From contig CAWEKI010000007.1 of assembly GCA_963809695.1 (NCBI GenBank), forward strand, positions 310,001-374,000: a DNA stretch of 64,000 bases. The letters run 5' to 3'. The notes beneath the pieces were generated by a model. The model was not told where the DNA came from. It saw only the letters and a program-made list of their open reading frames with translations, and made no database searches. This DNA comes from JAGDMJ01 sp963809695 (GTDB taxonomy: Bacteria > Bacteroidota > Ignavibacteria > UBA10030 > UBA6906). Numbering within the stretch: position 1 is the first letter of the stretch; each line of letters starts with the position of its first letter. Of the stretch, positions 7,930 through 15,708 are shown one piece after another. A program made the position numbers and the translations under genes.

Positions 7930-8879
7930 TGATCCGACGGGACTTTCTGAGACGTACCCTTGCCGCGGGAGTTGCGGCGCAAGTCTTACCCTGGAGCTTC
8001 ACAGACATGGCACCCCAACAACCCATCCCACGCCGGCGCTACGCGGGCGACATTGACCTTTCTATCATTGGCTTCGGCGCGATTGTCGTGATGGGTATGG
8101 AACAGCGCGACGCAAACCGGATCGTCGCCGAGGTGTTCGAGAAAGGGATCAATTACTTCGACGTTGCTCCTTCATACGGCGACGGCGAAGCGGAGACGAA
8201 GCTTGGACCCGCTCTCGAGCCGCACAGGAAAAACGCATTTCTGGCATGCAAGACCATGTGCCGGGACGCGAAAGGGGCGCGCGAAGAGCTCGAGCGTTCC
8301 CTGAAGCGGCTGCGCACGGATCATCTGGATCTGTACCAGTTTCACGCCGTCACCCGGATGGACGAAGTGGAACAGATTTTCGCTCCGGCAGGAGCCCTTG
8401 AAACATTTGTGAAGGCCCGCGAAGAAGGAAAAGTGCGGCACATCGGCTTCTCCGCGCATTCGGAGGAAGCCGCACTGTCCCTGCTTGATCGCTTCCACTT
8501 CGATTCCATCCTCTTCCCGACCAATTTCGTGTGCTTCACCAGCGGCCACTTCGGCCCCCGCGTGATTGCCCACGCAAAAGAAAAAGGAACCGCACGCCTG
8601 GCACTGAAAGCCATGGCATACACGCCCTGGCCAAAGGGCGAAGAGCACCAATACCCGAAATGCTGGTACAAACCCATCAGCGATCCCGAGCTTGCCGGGC
8701 TTGCCCTTCGCTTCACGCTTTCCGAAGACGTCACCGCAGCCATCCCGCCCGGCGACGAGAGGCTGTACCGGATCGCTCTCAACGCGGCGGGAGGATTCAA
8801 ACTCTTGACGGACGCGGAGCGGCGGCAGCTCACTGCACGGGCAGATACGCTCGATCCGCTCTTCTCATCGCAGGAATGA
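7926..8879 (+). CDS. Tat-exported aldo/keto reductase
   Basis: A 317-residue protein starting at ATG 7926, overlapping the upstream TGA (ATGA); ATG 7929 is equally possible. It begins with a twin-arginine signal, IRRDFLRRTLAAG followed by a hydrophobic stretch, so it is predicted to be exported folded. The body is an aldo/keto reductase TIM barrel. The catalytic tetrad can be located as D and Y in FDVAPSYGDGEAE, K in LACKTM and H in LYQFHAV. Later come HIGFSAHSEEAA and a shortened C-terminus without the ferredoxin-like cysteines seen in related proteins. A Tat signal on this enzyme is a known minority pattern in Bacteroidota and Planctomycetes. Its tight coupling to two crotonase genes suggests it acts on the same substrate or a precursor outside the cytoplasm. 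Confidence 0.88.
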   Translation: MMIRRDFLRRTLAAGVAAQVLPWSFTDMAPQQPIPRRRYAGDIDLSIIGFGAIVVMGMEQRDANRIVAEVFEKGINYFDVAPSYGDGEAETKLGPALEPHRKNAFLACKTMCRDAKGAREELERSLKRLRTDHLDLYQFHAVTRMDEVEQIFAPAGALETFVKAREEGKVRHIGFSAHSEEAALSLLDRFHFDSILFPTNFVCFTSGHFGPRVIAHAKEKGTARLALKAMAYTPWPKGEEHQYPKCWYKPISDPELAGLALRFTLSEDVTAAIPPGDERLYRIALNAAGGFKLLTDAERRQLTARADTLDPLFSSQE

Positions 8880-8883
8880 CGCC

Positions 8884-9681
8884 ATGAGCCCATCTTCCGG
8901 CACCTCTCCTTCCGTCATCGTGCATCCGGCTGATGGGATACTGACCATCACGCTCAACCGGCCGGAAAGCTACAACGCGATCAACGAGCGCATGAAGATC
9001 GGGCTGAAAGATGCACTCAAGGACGCCTCGCGCGACCCGGCCGTCCGTTGCGTCGTGATCCGCGGCGCGGGAGAGAAGGCATTCTGCACGGGACAGGATC
9101 TGAAGGAACACCAGGGAGAGAAGCGTTCGCTGCGCGAATCCCTGGAACAATTCTACAATCCCATCATCCGGAGTATCCGGGACATGGAGAAACCGGTCAT
9201 TGCCATGATCAACGGCGTCGCGGCGGGCGCCGGGTGCAGTCTTGCGCTTGCATGCGACATGCGTGTCATGGCATCGACGGCAAAATTGATCGAAGTGTTC
9301 ATACGCATCGGCCTCGTTCCCGATTCCGGGTCACACTGGTTTCTCCCGCGACTTGCCGGCATGGCGCGCGCTTTCGAGTACGCTGCAACCGGCCGCGATA
9401 TTTCCGCGGAAGAGGCGGAGCGCGTCGGACTGGTCAACAAGGTCGTGCCGCCCGATCAATTGGACTCCGCAACGATGGACCTGGCCCGGTCTCTGGCCGG
9501 GGCACCAACACGCGCCATCGGGCTCATCAAACGTACGCTCAACAAAGCCCTGATTTCAGATCTGGACGCGCTGCTGGACTACGAGGCCATGATCCAGGAA
9601 ATCGCTTCAAAGACCACGGACCATACAGAGGGAGTGACCGCGTTCCTGGAAAAGAGGCCCGCGAAATTCACAGGTCGGTGA
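8884..9681 (+). CDS. PaaG-like crotonase (ring-epoxide isomerase type)
   Basis: A 265-residue crotonase. The oxyanion loop GAGEKAFCTGQDLKE (61-75) and GVAAGAGCSLALACD (111-125) are present, but both hydratase glutamates are missing: the first position is S119 and the second F139. Instead it has D147 in IGLVPDSGSHWFLPRLAG, the aspartate that PaaG uses to isomerise the 1,2-epoxide of phenylacetyl-CoA to the oxepin, or to move double bonds. This pattern and the PaaA-like oxygenase at 12228 support a PaaG role. It follows the aldo/keto reductase by four bases and ends the first tightly packed operon. Double-bond isomerase is the main alternative. Confidence 0.88.
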   Translation: MSPSSGTSPSVIVHPADGILTITLNRPESYNAINERMKIGLKDALKDASRDPAVRCVVIRGAGEKAFCTGQDLKEHQGEKRSLRESLEQFYNPIIRSIRDMEKPVIAMINGVAAGAGCSLALACDMRVMASTAKLIEVFIRIGLVPDSGSHWFLPRLAGMARAFEYAATGRDISAEEAERVGLVNKVVPPDQLDSATMDLARSLAGAPTRAIGLIKRTLNKALISDLDALLDYEAMIQEIASKTTDHTEGVTAFLEKRPAKFTGR

Positions 9682-9779
9682 GGTCGCAGTGACCCTGAGC
9701 GAACGCTTTTTTGTGGGTTGAAGAGCTGTGTTCGTCTTGTCCTTAGCTCCACCATTTCTTCCTTTTCGAAGGATTTCCT

Positions 9780-12083
9780 ATGCACTTCTGCTTTCTCACA
9801 AGAGTACTCTTTTGTCTCGTCCCTCTCTCCTCTCTCCTCGCCCAGGATCCTCCCTATTACCACAAACAATCCACCTGGCAGGAGACCATGCGAGTGTCGC
9901 GGGAGGCGCGACTGGCAAGCATGACGCAATCGTTTCTGAAGCTGGCCCCGTGGCATGCGGTTGGTCCGTTCAGGTCGTCCAGCGGTGATGCTTTCCTTGA
10001 AACGTTCCCGCCTGAAATGGAGAGTGCGCTGGATAGTGCGTACAACGGCGGACGGCTTCACTGGATGGCGCATCCGGACTGGAAAGACGGCGCGGTGATC
10101 CCGTTCGCCTCGGTGGAACAGAGTGCCATGTACCTCCAGAGGACTATCAATGTGCTCCAGGACACGACGATCGTGGCCTATTTCGGAAGCGATGATGGCA
10201 TTCATGTCTGGGTGAACGGGACAGCCGCACTGGCGCACAACACCGCTCGTTCCTGCGCTCCGGACCAGGAAGCAGCATCACTTCATCTGCGCAAAGGCTC
10301 GAATATCCTTCTGCTGAAAATCAGTAATGGCGGAGGAGGCACCGGCTTCTATTTTTCCCTGTCTCCCACCGAGCCTCTCGGAACGTGGCGCCGTCTTGAG
10401 CGAGACTTTCCCGATTCGGCCAGTATGCTGCAAATGACCTGGGAACGGCAGGACAGCGTATGGGAAGCCGATTGGGAACCGGGTGATTGGGCAGAGTTGG
10501 GAAGAAGGTATGAGAAAGGTTTGGCTCGCTCACTGGAGTCGCGGTTCTATCATTTTGAACCGCAACCGGTCACTGCGACCGACGAACATTCCCTGGCACG
10601 AGCTCGCGAGTTTTATCTTGATTCACGGCGGAAGGAATATGTCATCATGACCCCTCACCCCTCCCGCCTGCCGCGCATCAATAGCCCCCGCGTATTCGGC
10701 GTTCGCCCCGGTCACCCGTTTCTCTTCACCATTGCCGCCACCGGTGATCGCCCTATGCAATTCGCCGCGAAGGGACTTCCGAAAGGATTGACCCTCGATA
10801 AGAAAACAGGACGCTTCTCCGGTACGGTCAGCAAACCCGGGAAATTTCCGGTGGCATTGAGTGCGAAGAACGCCCGCGGGACAGCGTCGCAGAGTTTTCT
10901 CATCGTCGTCGGTGACACGCTTGCGCTGACGCCACCCATGGGTTGGAACAGCTGGTACGTTCTCGAAAACCGCGTGACGGCTGCAGACATGCGCGCCGCA
11001 GCGGACGCCATGGTGGCAACCGGAATGATCAACCACGGATATGCCTACATCAATATTGACGACTGCTGGGCCGTGAAGCCTGGATCGGGTGATCCGACAC
11101 TCGGCGGAGATCCCCGCGACGCCACGGGACGTGTGCGCTCCAACGGGCGCTTTCCCGACATGAAAGCACTCACCGCGTACATCCACGGGAAGGGACTCAA
11201 GGCTGGAATTTACAGCTCACCGGGGCCGCTCACGTGTGCGGGTCACACGGGGTGCTATCAGCATGAGGAACTGGATGCCAGACAATTTGCCGACTGGGGA
11301 TTTGATTTTCTCAAATACGACTGGTGTTCTTACGGCTCGATTGCCAAAGATCAGAGCATCCCGGAATTGAAGCGCCCGTATGCCCTCATCTCGCCCCTTC
11401 TCCGGTCGCTGGACCGAGACGTTGTACTCAATCTTTGTCAATACGGAATGGGTAACGTTTCGGAGTGGGGCGGAGAGTTCGGACAGTGCTGGCGAACCAC
11501 CGGTGATCTCGGGGCCACATTTGAAGGGATTCCGCAGTCGATGTTCACCATCGGGTTCGGGCAGAACGGTTTGGAGCGCTGGGCCGGGCCGGGGCGCTGG
11601 AACGACCCGGACTATTTGTTGCTTGGCTTCATCAGCAACTGGCGTGGCGGCACCTCGTTGACACCGCTCAGCCCGAACGAACAATACACGTACGTAAGCC
11701 TCTGGTGCCTCCTGGCATCGCCTCTCTTCTTTTCGGGGGACATGACCCGTCTTGACCCATTCACGATATCCCTCCTGACGAATGATGAGGTGCTGGAAAT
11801 TGATCAAGACCCTCTGGGCAGGCAAGGACACCGGGTCGCGAAAAACGGGGATCTTGAAGTTTGGAAGAAAGAGCTGCAGGATGGCACCGTCGCCATCGGA
11901 TTGTTTAATAGAGGGGAGAAGAAGGACAATGTGCTGGCGAATTGGGACGATGTACAAATCAAGGGAAAATTCCGCGTCCGGGACTTGTGGAGGCAGAAAG
12001 AGCTGGGTATCTACGAGAGCCAATTCTCGGCAATTGTACCCCGGCATGGGGTGGCTTTGGTACGCTTGTTTCCTGCCAAGTAG
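9780..12083 (+). CDS. Secreted GH27 alpha-galactosidase with N-terminal accessory domains
   Basis: A 767-residue enzyme with signal peptide MHFCFLTRVLFCLVPLSSLLA. Residues about 55-195 form a jelly-roll-like accessory domain (FGSDDGIHVWVNG). Residues about 285-380 form a He_PIG/NEW1-type Ig-like domain typical of bacterial glycoside hydrolases. The GH27 barrel then starts with TPPMGWNSWYVL. The nucleophile is D514 in FLKYDWCSYG and the acid/base is D576 in the RxxxD motif RTTGDLG. It should remove terminal alpha-galactose (or alpha-N-acetylgalactosamine) from glycans outside the cytoplasm. It lies 98 bases after the PaaG-like gene, with a T6 run at 9707-9712 between them, so it is probably its own unit. 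Its place between CoA-pathway genes looks incidental. Confidence 0.93.
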   Translation: MHFCFLTRVLFCLVPLSSLLAQDPPYYHKQSTWQETMRVSREARLASMTQSFLKLAPWHAVGPFRSSSGDAFLETFPPEMESALDSAYNGGRLHWMAHPDWKDGAVIPFASVEQSAMYLQRTINVLQDTTIVAYFGSDDGIHVWVNGTAALAHNTARSCAPDQEAASLHLRKGSNILLLKISNGGGGTGFYFSLSPTEPLGTWRRLERDFPDSASMLQMTWERQDSVWEADWEPGDWAELGRRYEKGLARSLESRFYHFEPQPVTATDEHSLARAREFYLDSRRKEYVIMTPHPSRLPRINSPRVFGVRPGHPFLFTIAATGDRPMQFAAKGLPKGLTLDKKTGRFSGTVSKPGKFPVALSAKNARGTASQSFLIVVGDTLALTPPMGWNSWYVLENRVTAADMRAAADAMVATGMINHGYAYINIDDCWAVKPGSGDPTLGGDPRDATGRVRSNGRFPDMKALTAYIHGKGLKAGIYSSPGPLTCAGHTGCYQHEELDARQFADWGFDFLKYDWCSYGSIAKDQSIPELKRPYALISPLLRSLDRDVVLNLCQYGMGNVSEWGGEFGQCWRTTGDLGATFEGIPQSMFTIGFGQNGLERWAGPGRWNDPDYLLLGFISNWRGGTSLTPLSPNEQYTYVSLWCLLASPLFFSGDMTRLDPFTISLLTNDEVLEIDQDPLGRQGHRVAKNGDLEVWKKELQDGTVAIGLFNRGEKKDNVLANWDDVQIKGKFRVRDLWRQKELGIYESQFSAIVPRHGVALVRLFPAK

Positions 12084-12131
12084 ACGACGAGCTTCGACTC
12101 GTCTCAATTGGATCGCAACGACTTCGCTTCT

Positions 12132-12153
12132 CCCCTCCCGAATGGGGCTTTTT
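12132..12153 (+). terminator. Possible weak terminator after the alpha-galactosidase
   Basis: CCCC (12132-12135) pairs with GGGG (12144-12147), followed by C and five T (12149-12153). The stem is short. It fits the end of the alpha-galactosidase transcript and the start of a new unit for the PaaA-like gene. Confidence 0.35.
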
Positions 12154-12227
12154 CCGTCTTTTTCGCTGTTGTTGATTATGTCCTAATTATTTCCATACTT
12201 CTTCAGATATCGACAGGAGAGGAAGCC

Positions 12228-13073
12228 ATGCACAACCCGCAGAGAGCTACGCTTCCGGCGGCAGAGCGAGAAGAGATCATGAAGTCCAAACTTTCAAAAA
12301 AGGAATCGATCGAAAGCGTGGACGAGATGAGCGACGAGTATTACGATCTCCTGGTGAACTTGATGACCCAGCAGGCGGACTCGGAGCTTGCCGGCGGGTT
12401 CGGATATGTCCCCTGGATCATGAAAGCGCCGACCACTGAGGAAAAGCTTGTCGTCTCGAACATCGTGCGGGACGAGGTTCGGCATGGAAGGGCGATGTAC
12501 AGGCTCCTGGAGGATATCGGCATCCCGGTCGATGACTATGTCGAGCAGTTCGATTTCACATTCCGGGTCGATGATCATGCCAATCTCGGCCAGACCCGGG
12601 CAGGGAGCGACAAACGGGTCAACATTTTTTACTACTCGATCGACAGCTGGGCAGATTTTGTGATGTTCAATTTTCTGATGGACCGCGGTGCCGGCCATCA
12701 GCTGGAAGACGTCAAGCAATCCACCTTCGGTCCATGGAGGCGGGAGATCGACCGGATCTTCAAGGAAGAACAGACGCATGTGGCGCATGGAGACTACTGG
12801 GTGAAGCGCCTTGCCCTGTCTCCGAAAACGAAACCGGAAATCCAGAAGGTGCTTGACCGTTGGTGGCCGCGGGTGATGGCGATCTTTGGACGCCCGGGGT
12901 CCCGCAAGAACGCACGGTATCGTTCTCTGGGATTGAAAGTTCGCGACAACGACCAGGTGCGCAACGCCTTTGCGAAGGAAGTCCGGGAGAAGGCGGAAGC
13001 ATGGGGCCTGGTCATTCCGAGATGGATACCCGATTGGGAACGGCTCCCCGAGGACGCCGTCATTTCGGGCTGA
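12228..13073 (+). CDS. PaaA-like diiron oxygenase subunit
   Basis: A 281-residue ferritin-like protein. The ATG at 12228 has a strong AGGAGAGGAAG site just upstream; an in-frame start 40 codons earlier lacks one. The order of iron-ligand motifs follows PaaA of phenylacetyl-CoA epoxidase: E in DSELAGG, ExxH in RDEVRHGRAMY, an acidic residue in the long middle helix (FLMDRGAGHQLED), and E..H in FKEEQTHVAHGDYW. Then follow RWWPRVMAIFG and the SLGLKVRDNDQVR tail, both aligning with PaaA. It is about 30 residues shorter than E. coli PaaA. Genes for the partner subunits PaaB, PaaC, PaaD and the reductase PaaE are not in the window. The family is clear; whether it epoxidises an aryl-CoA with other partners or does something else is not known. 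Confidence 0.85.
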   Translation: MHNPQRATLPAAEREEIMKSKLSKKESIESVDEMSDEYYDLLVNLMTQQADSELAGGFGYVPWIMKAPTTEEKLVVSNIVRDEVRHGRAMYRLLEDIGIPVDDYVEQFDFTFRVDDHANLGQTRAGSDKRVNIFYYSIDSWADFVMFNFLMDRGAGHQLEDVKQSTFGPWRREIDRIFKEEQTHVAHGDYWVKRLALSPKTKPEIQKVLDRWWPRVMAIFGRPGSRKNARYRSLGLKVRDNDQVRNAFAKEVREKAEAWGLVIPRWIPDWERLPEDAVISG

Positions 13074-13212
13074 GCATCCCTTTTCCATCTCCTTCAGGAC
13101 CCCCACGGGTCAGCCGCATGCCAGCTGCCGGTGGAACGAGCGTCACCCTTGATTCCGCATTTCCTATTGCCATTGCATTCAGGTCATTCTATCCACCTAC
13201 GCACACAGGCAC

Positions 13213-14064
13213 ATGATCAAGACCATTGCTATTGTCGGGTCCGGTACCATGGGGACCGGCATCGCGCAGGCCGCCGCCCTGGCACACTTCGATGTCCTCC
13301 TGAATGATGTCTCCGCCGAGATCCTCAAAGGAGCCATGGAACACATTAAGGAAGACTTGCGCAAGGGGGTAAGCCATGGGCAACACACGGCAACGGAAGC
13401 AACCGAGGCGCTCTCGCGCATTCATCCCCGCAAAGGATTCAACGACCTCGGCGAAGCTGACCTCGTTATCGAGGCCGCGGTCGAGATTCTGGAAGTGAAG
13501 AAGGAGATCTTCAAGAAACTTGACGACATCGTGGCACCCGAGGCAATCCTGGCCACCAACACCTCGTCCCTCTCCGTGACGGCAATCGCTTCCCTCACCA
13601 AAACACCCGAGTCGGTGGTGGGCATGCACTTCTTCAATCCCGCCCCGCTCATGAGGCTCGTCGAGATCGTGCGGGGAGCACTGACATCGAACGAGACCGT
13701 CAGGCTCGTGAGCAGTGTCGTCACGCGGATGAAAAAGACTCCGGTGATCTGCCGGGACACCCCGGGCTTCATCGTGAATCGGGTTGCCCGGCCGTTCTAC
13801 GGCGAGGCGCTCCGGCTCCTGGGGGATCAGGTCGCGTCGGCCGAAGAGATCGACAGGATCATGCGGGTAGGAGGAGGATTCAAAATGGGCCCGTTCGAGT
13901 TGATGGATCTCATCGGCATCGACGTCAACTTCGCCGTGACACAGTCGATCTTCGAACAGTTCTTCAACGAGCCCCGCTTCAGACCTCATCCCATCCAGCG
14001 TCAGATGGTGCAGGCGGGAATGCTCGGACGAAAGACCAAGAGGGGCTTTTACACATACAAGTGA
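13213..14064 (+). CDS. 3-hydroxyacyl-CoA dehydrogenase (PaaH / Hbd type)
   Basis: A 283-residue single-function enzyme, the usual length for PaaH/Hbd. The N-terminal Rossmann fold has VGSGTMGTGIAQAA (9-22). Next come the SS-containing NTSSLSV loop and GMHFFNPAP with the catalytic histidine. The C-terminal dimerisation domain starts at PGFIVNRVARPFYGEA and ends GRKTKRGFYTYK. It oxidises 3-hydroxyacyl-CoA with NAD, the step after the hydratase at 7153 and before the thiolase at 15709. The following gene, 13 bases downstream, encodes a degenerate relative, so the two are probably made together. Confidence 0.93.
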   Translation: MIKTIAIVGSGTMGTGIAQAAALAHFDVLLNDVSAEILKGAMEHIKEDLRKGVSHGQHTATEATEALSRIHPRKGFNDLGEADLVIEAAVEILEVKKEIFKKLDDIVAPEAILATNTSSLSVTAIASLTKTPESVVGMHFFNPAPLMRLVEIVRGALTSNETVRLVSSVVTRMKKTPVICRDTPGFIVNRVARPFYGEALRLLGDQVASAEEIDRIMRVGGGFKMGPFELMDLIGIDVNFAVTQSIFEQFFNEPRFRPHPIQRQMVQAGMLGRKTKRGFYTYK

Positions 14065-14077
14065 TCGGACCTCATCC

Positions 14078-14851
14078 ATGGCACGCACGCGCGTCTGCAT
14101 TCTGGGCGAATCACCGCTGGTTGAAGAATACGCGTCGCTCTGTCTGAACAAGGGCTTTGACGTCTGTCTGCGTTTTAATGCAAAGGCGACCCCCGGCAAG
14201 GTGCCCCGCGGCGCCCGCAAAGTCACCCGTCCACCCAAGACCGTCACCGTTGTCCTCGAACTCACCAACATCAGCACGGAGTCCAAGCAGCGGAATCTGG
14301 TTGAACTGGACGCCGTCCTCACACCGCGTACGCCCATCATTTCCTCCTCTGTGACCGTCACGGTCTCAGAGCAGTCGGCATTGCTGCGCCATCCGCAGCG
14401 CCTTGTGGGAATCGGCGCGCTCCCGTCACTTCTCGAAGGAGGATTGATAGAGTTCGCCTATTCGCCCGTCACCGACGAATCGGCCTTGAAGGCGGCAGAG
14501 CAATTTGCCAGGGATCTCGGCAAAGAATCGGCGCGCGTCCAGGACAGCATGGGACTGGTCCTCCCCCGTATCCTCTGCATGCTGGTCAACGAGGCATACT
14601 TCGCACTGACGGAGAACGTGACCCTCCCCGACGATATCGACACTGCCATGAAGCTAGGAACCAATTACCCCTTCGGGCCTGTTGAATGGGCGGAACGCAT
14701 AGGAGTGCGCCAGGTCTACGCGGTCATGACGGCGCTGCATCGCACCCTCGGCGAAGACCGGTACAGGGCCGCCCCTCTGCTTCAGAAGGCTGCCGCCCTG
14801 GCCGGGTTTGATGTTCGGGTTCCTTCACGGAATGGCCCGTCGAAAGGATAG
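14078..14851 (+). CDS. Degenerate 3-hydroxyacyl-CoA dehydrogenase-like protein
   Basis: A 257-residue protein co-transcribed with the intact dehydrogenase before it. The second half is recognisable as the C-terminal 3HCDH domain (VNEAYFALTENVTLPDDID, then GTNYPFGPVEWAERIG). The first half keeps a Rossmann-like outline but has lost the dinucleotide-binding GxGxxG: where it should be, the sequence reads LGESPLVEEYASL. The segment with the catalytic HFFNP is replaced by GIGALPSLLEGG. It therefore probably cannot oxidise substrate on its own. It may form a mixed oligomer with its neighbour, like the second half of fused PaaH-type enzymes. No frameshift or stop is present, so it is a maintained gene rather than debris. 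Confidence 0.75.
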   Translation: MARTRVCILGESPLVEEYASLCLNKGFDVCLRFNAKATPGKVPRGARKVTRPPKTVTVVLELTNISTESKQRNLVELDAVLTPRTPIISSSVTVTVSEQSALLRHPQRLVGIGALPSLLEGGLIEFAYSPVTDESALKAAEQFARDLGKESARVQDSMGLVLPRILCMLVNEAYFALTENVTLPDDIDTAMKLGTNYPFGPVEWAERIGVRQVYAVMTALHRTLGEDRYRAAPLLQKAAALAGFDVRVPSRNGPSKG

Positions 14852-14895
14852 GGTTCAACCCTGGACGCGACTCTCTCACATATATATTACAGAAT

Positions 14896-15633
14896 ATGAA
14901 CAAATCAGTTATTCTTCTCGCGGCGCTTCTGGCTGGCGGTGCTTTGTTGGCGAAGGCTCAGCCGAAGCTCGAGCTTGCGGGCGAGTCAAAGTTTGATCTG
15001 GGATCCGTGTACCGGGGGATCATCGCCGAGCGGCACATCACGTTGAAAAACAGCGGCACAGATACGCTGATCATTTCCAGAGTCGACGTCTCGTGCGGGT
15101 GCACGGGAACCATAGTCTCCAACGACCATATTGCCCCGGGGGATACCGGATCGCTCCAGGTCACATTCAATTCGAAGAATTTCCGCGGCCCGGTACACAA
15201 GACCGTCACCGTTAACTCCAATGACCCGGCCCAGCCTCAGTCCCTCATTGAGTTCGAGGCCACAGTCGTGGAGGATGTCGTTGTCACACCGGAATACATC
15301 TGGTTCCAGGATGCCGAAGTGGGGGCCAGGAACACCAGGATGCTTACGATCAAGAATGACGGAAAGGCAGAACTTCTGCTGAGGACCTTTTCCTCAGAGC
15401 TAAAGGGATTGGCTCTTGCTCTTCCCGCTGAAGCCGTGCAGCCGGGGAAATCAGTGCAGCTGCCGGTGGTGTTCACCCCTGCGACGGCGAATCCGGTATT
15501 GGCAGAACGCATGACCATTACGACATCGGACCCGCATCAACCCGAACTCGTCATTGCCGTGTACGGGAACGCCAAGCCCGGCCCGACGAACAAAGGAGGG
15601 AACCAGGAGAAGGACCCCACGGTCCAGCATTAG
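14896..15633 (+). CDS. Exported DUF1573 protein
   Basis: A 245-residue protein with signal peptide MNKSVILLAALLAGGALLAKA. Two Ig-like DUF1573 domains follow. The first (about 25-115) has the typical FDLGSVYRGIIAERHITLKN and the cysteine motif VDVSCGCTG; the second (about 120-225) has FQDAEVGARNTRMLTIKN. DUF1573 proteins are small exported beta-sandwich proteins frequent in Bacteroidota and Planctomycetes, with no agreed function. It starts 44 bases after the dehydrogenase-like gene and is closed by a good terminator. Nothing ties it to the CoA pathway beyond position. Confidence 0.88.
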   Translation: MNKSVILLAALLAGGALLAKAQPKLELAGESKFDLGSVYRGIIAERHITLKNSGTDTLIISRVDVSCGCTGTIVSNDHIAPGDTGSLQVTFNSKNFRGPVHKTVTVNSNDPAQPQSLIEFEATVVEDVVVTPEYIWFQDAEVGARNTRMLTIKNDGKAELLLRTFSSELKGLALALPAEAVQPGKSVQLPVVFTPATANPVLAERMTITTSDPHQPELVIAVYGNAKPGPTNKGGNQEKDPTVQH

Positions 15634-15651
15634 TGGTATAGATGATCTGTG

Positions 15652-15690
15652 AAGCCGGCGCTCTGACATCCAGGGACCGGCTTTTTGTTC
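15652..15690 (+). terminator. Rho-independent terminator after the DUF1573 gene
   Basis: AAGCCGG (15652-15658) pairs with CCGGCTT (15677-15683), and the T-rich tract TTTGTTCTTT follows. It separates the dehydrogenase/DUF1573 unit from the thiolase, whose start codon is only about 20 bases further on. Confidence 0.75.
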
Positions 15691-15708
15691 TTTCCCGTGC
15701 ATCCGCTT

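Noticed and set aside
14846..14870. GGGTTCAACCC resembling a tRNA T-loop
   Set aside because: No acceptor stem, anticodon arm or CCA context surrounds it; it is just a short palindrome before the DUF1573 gene.
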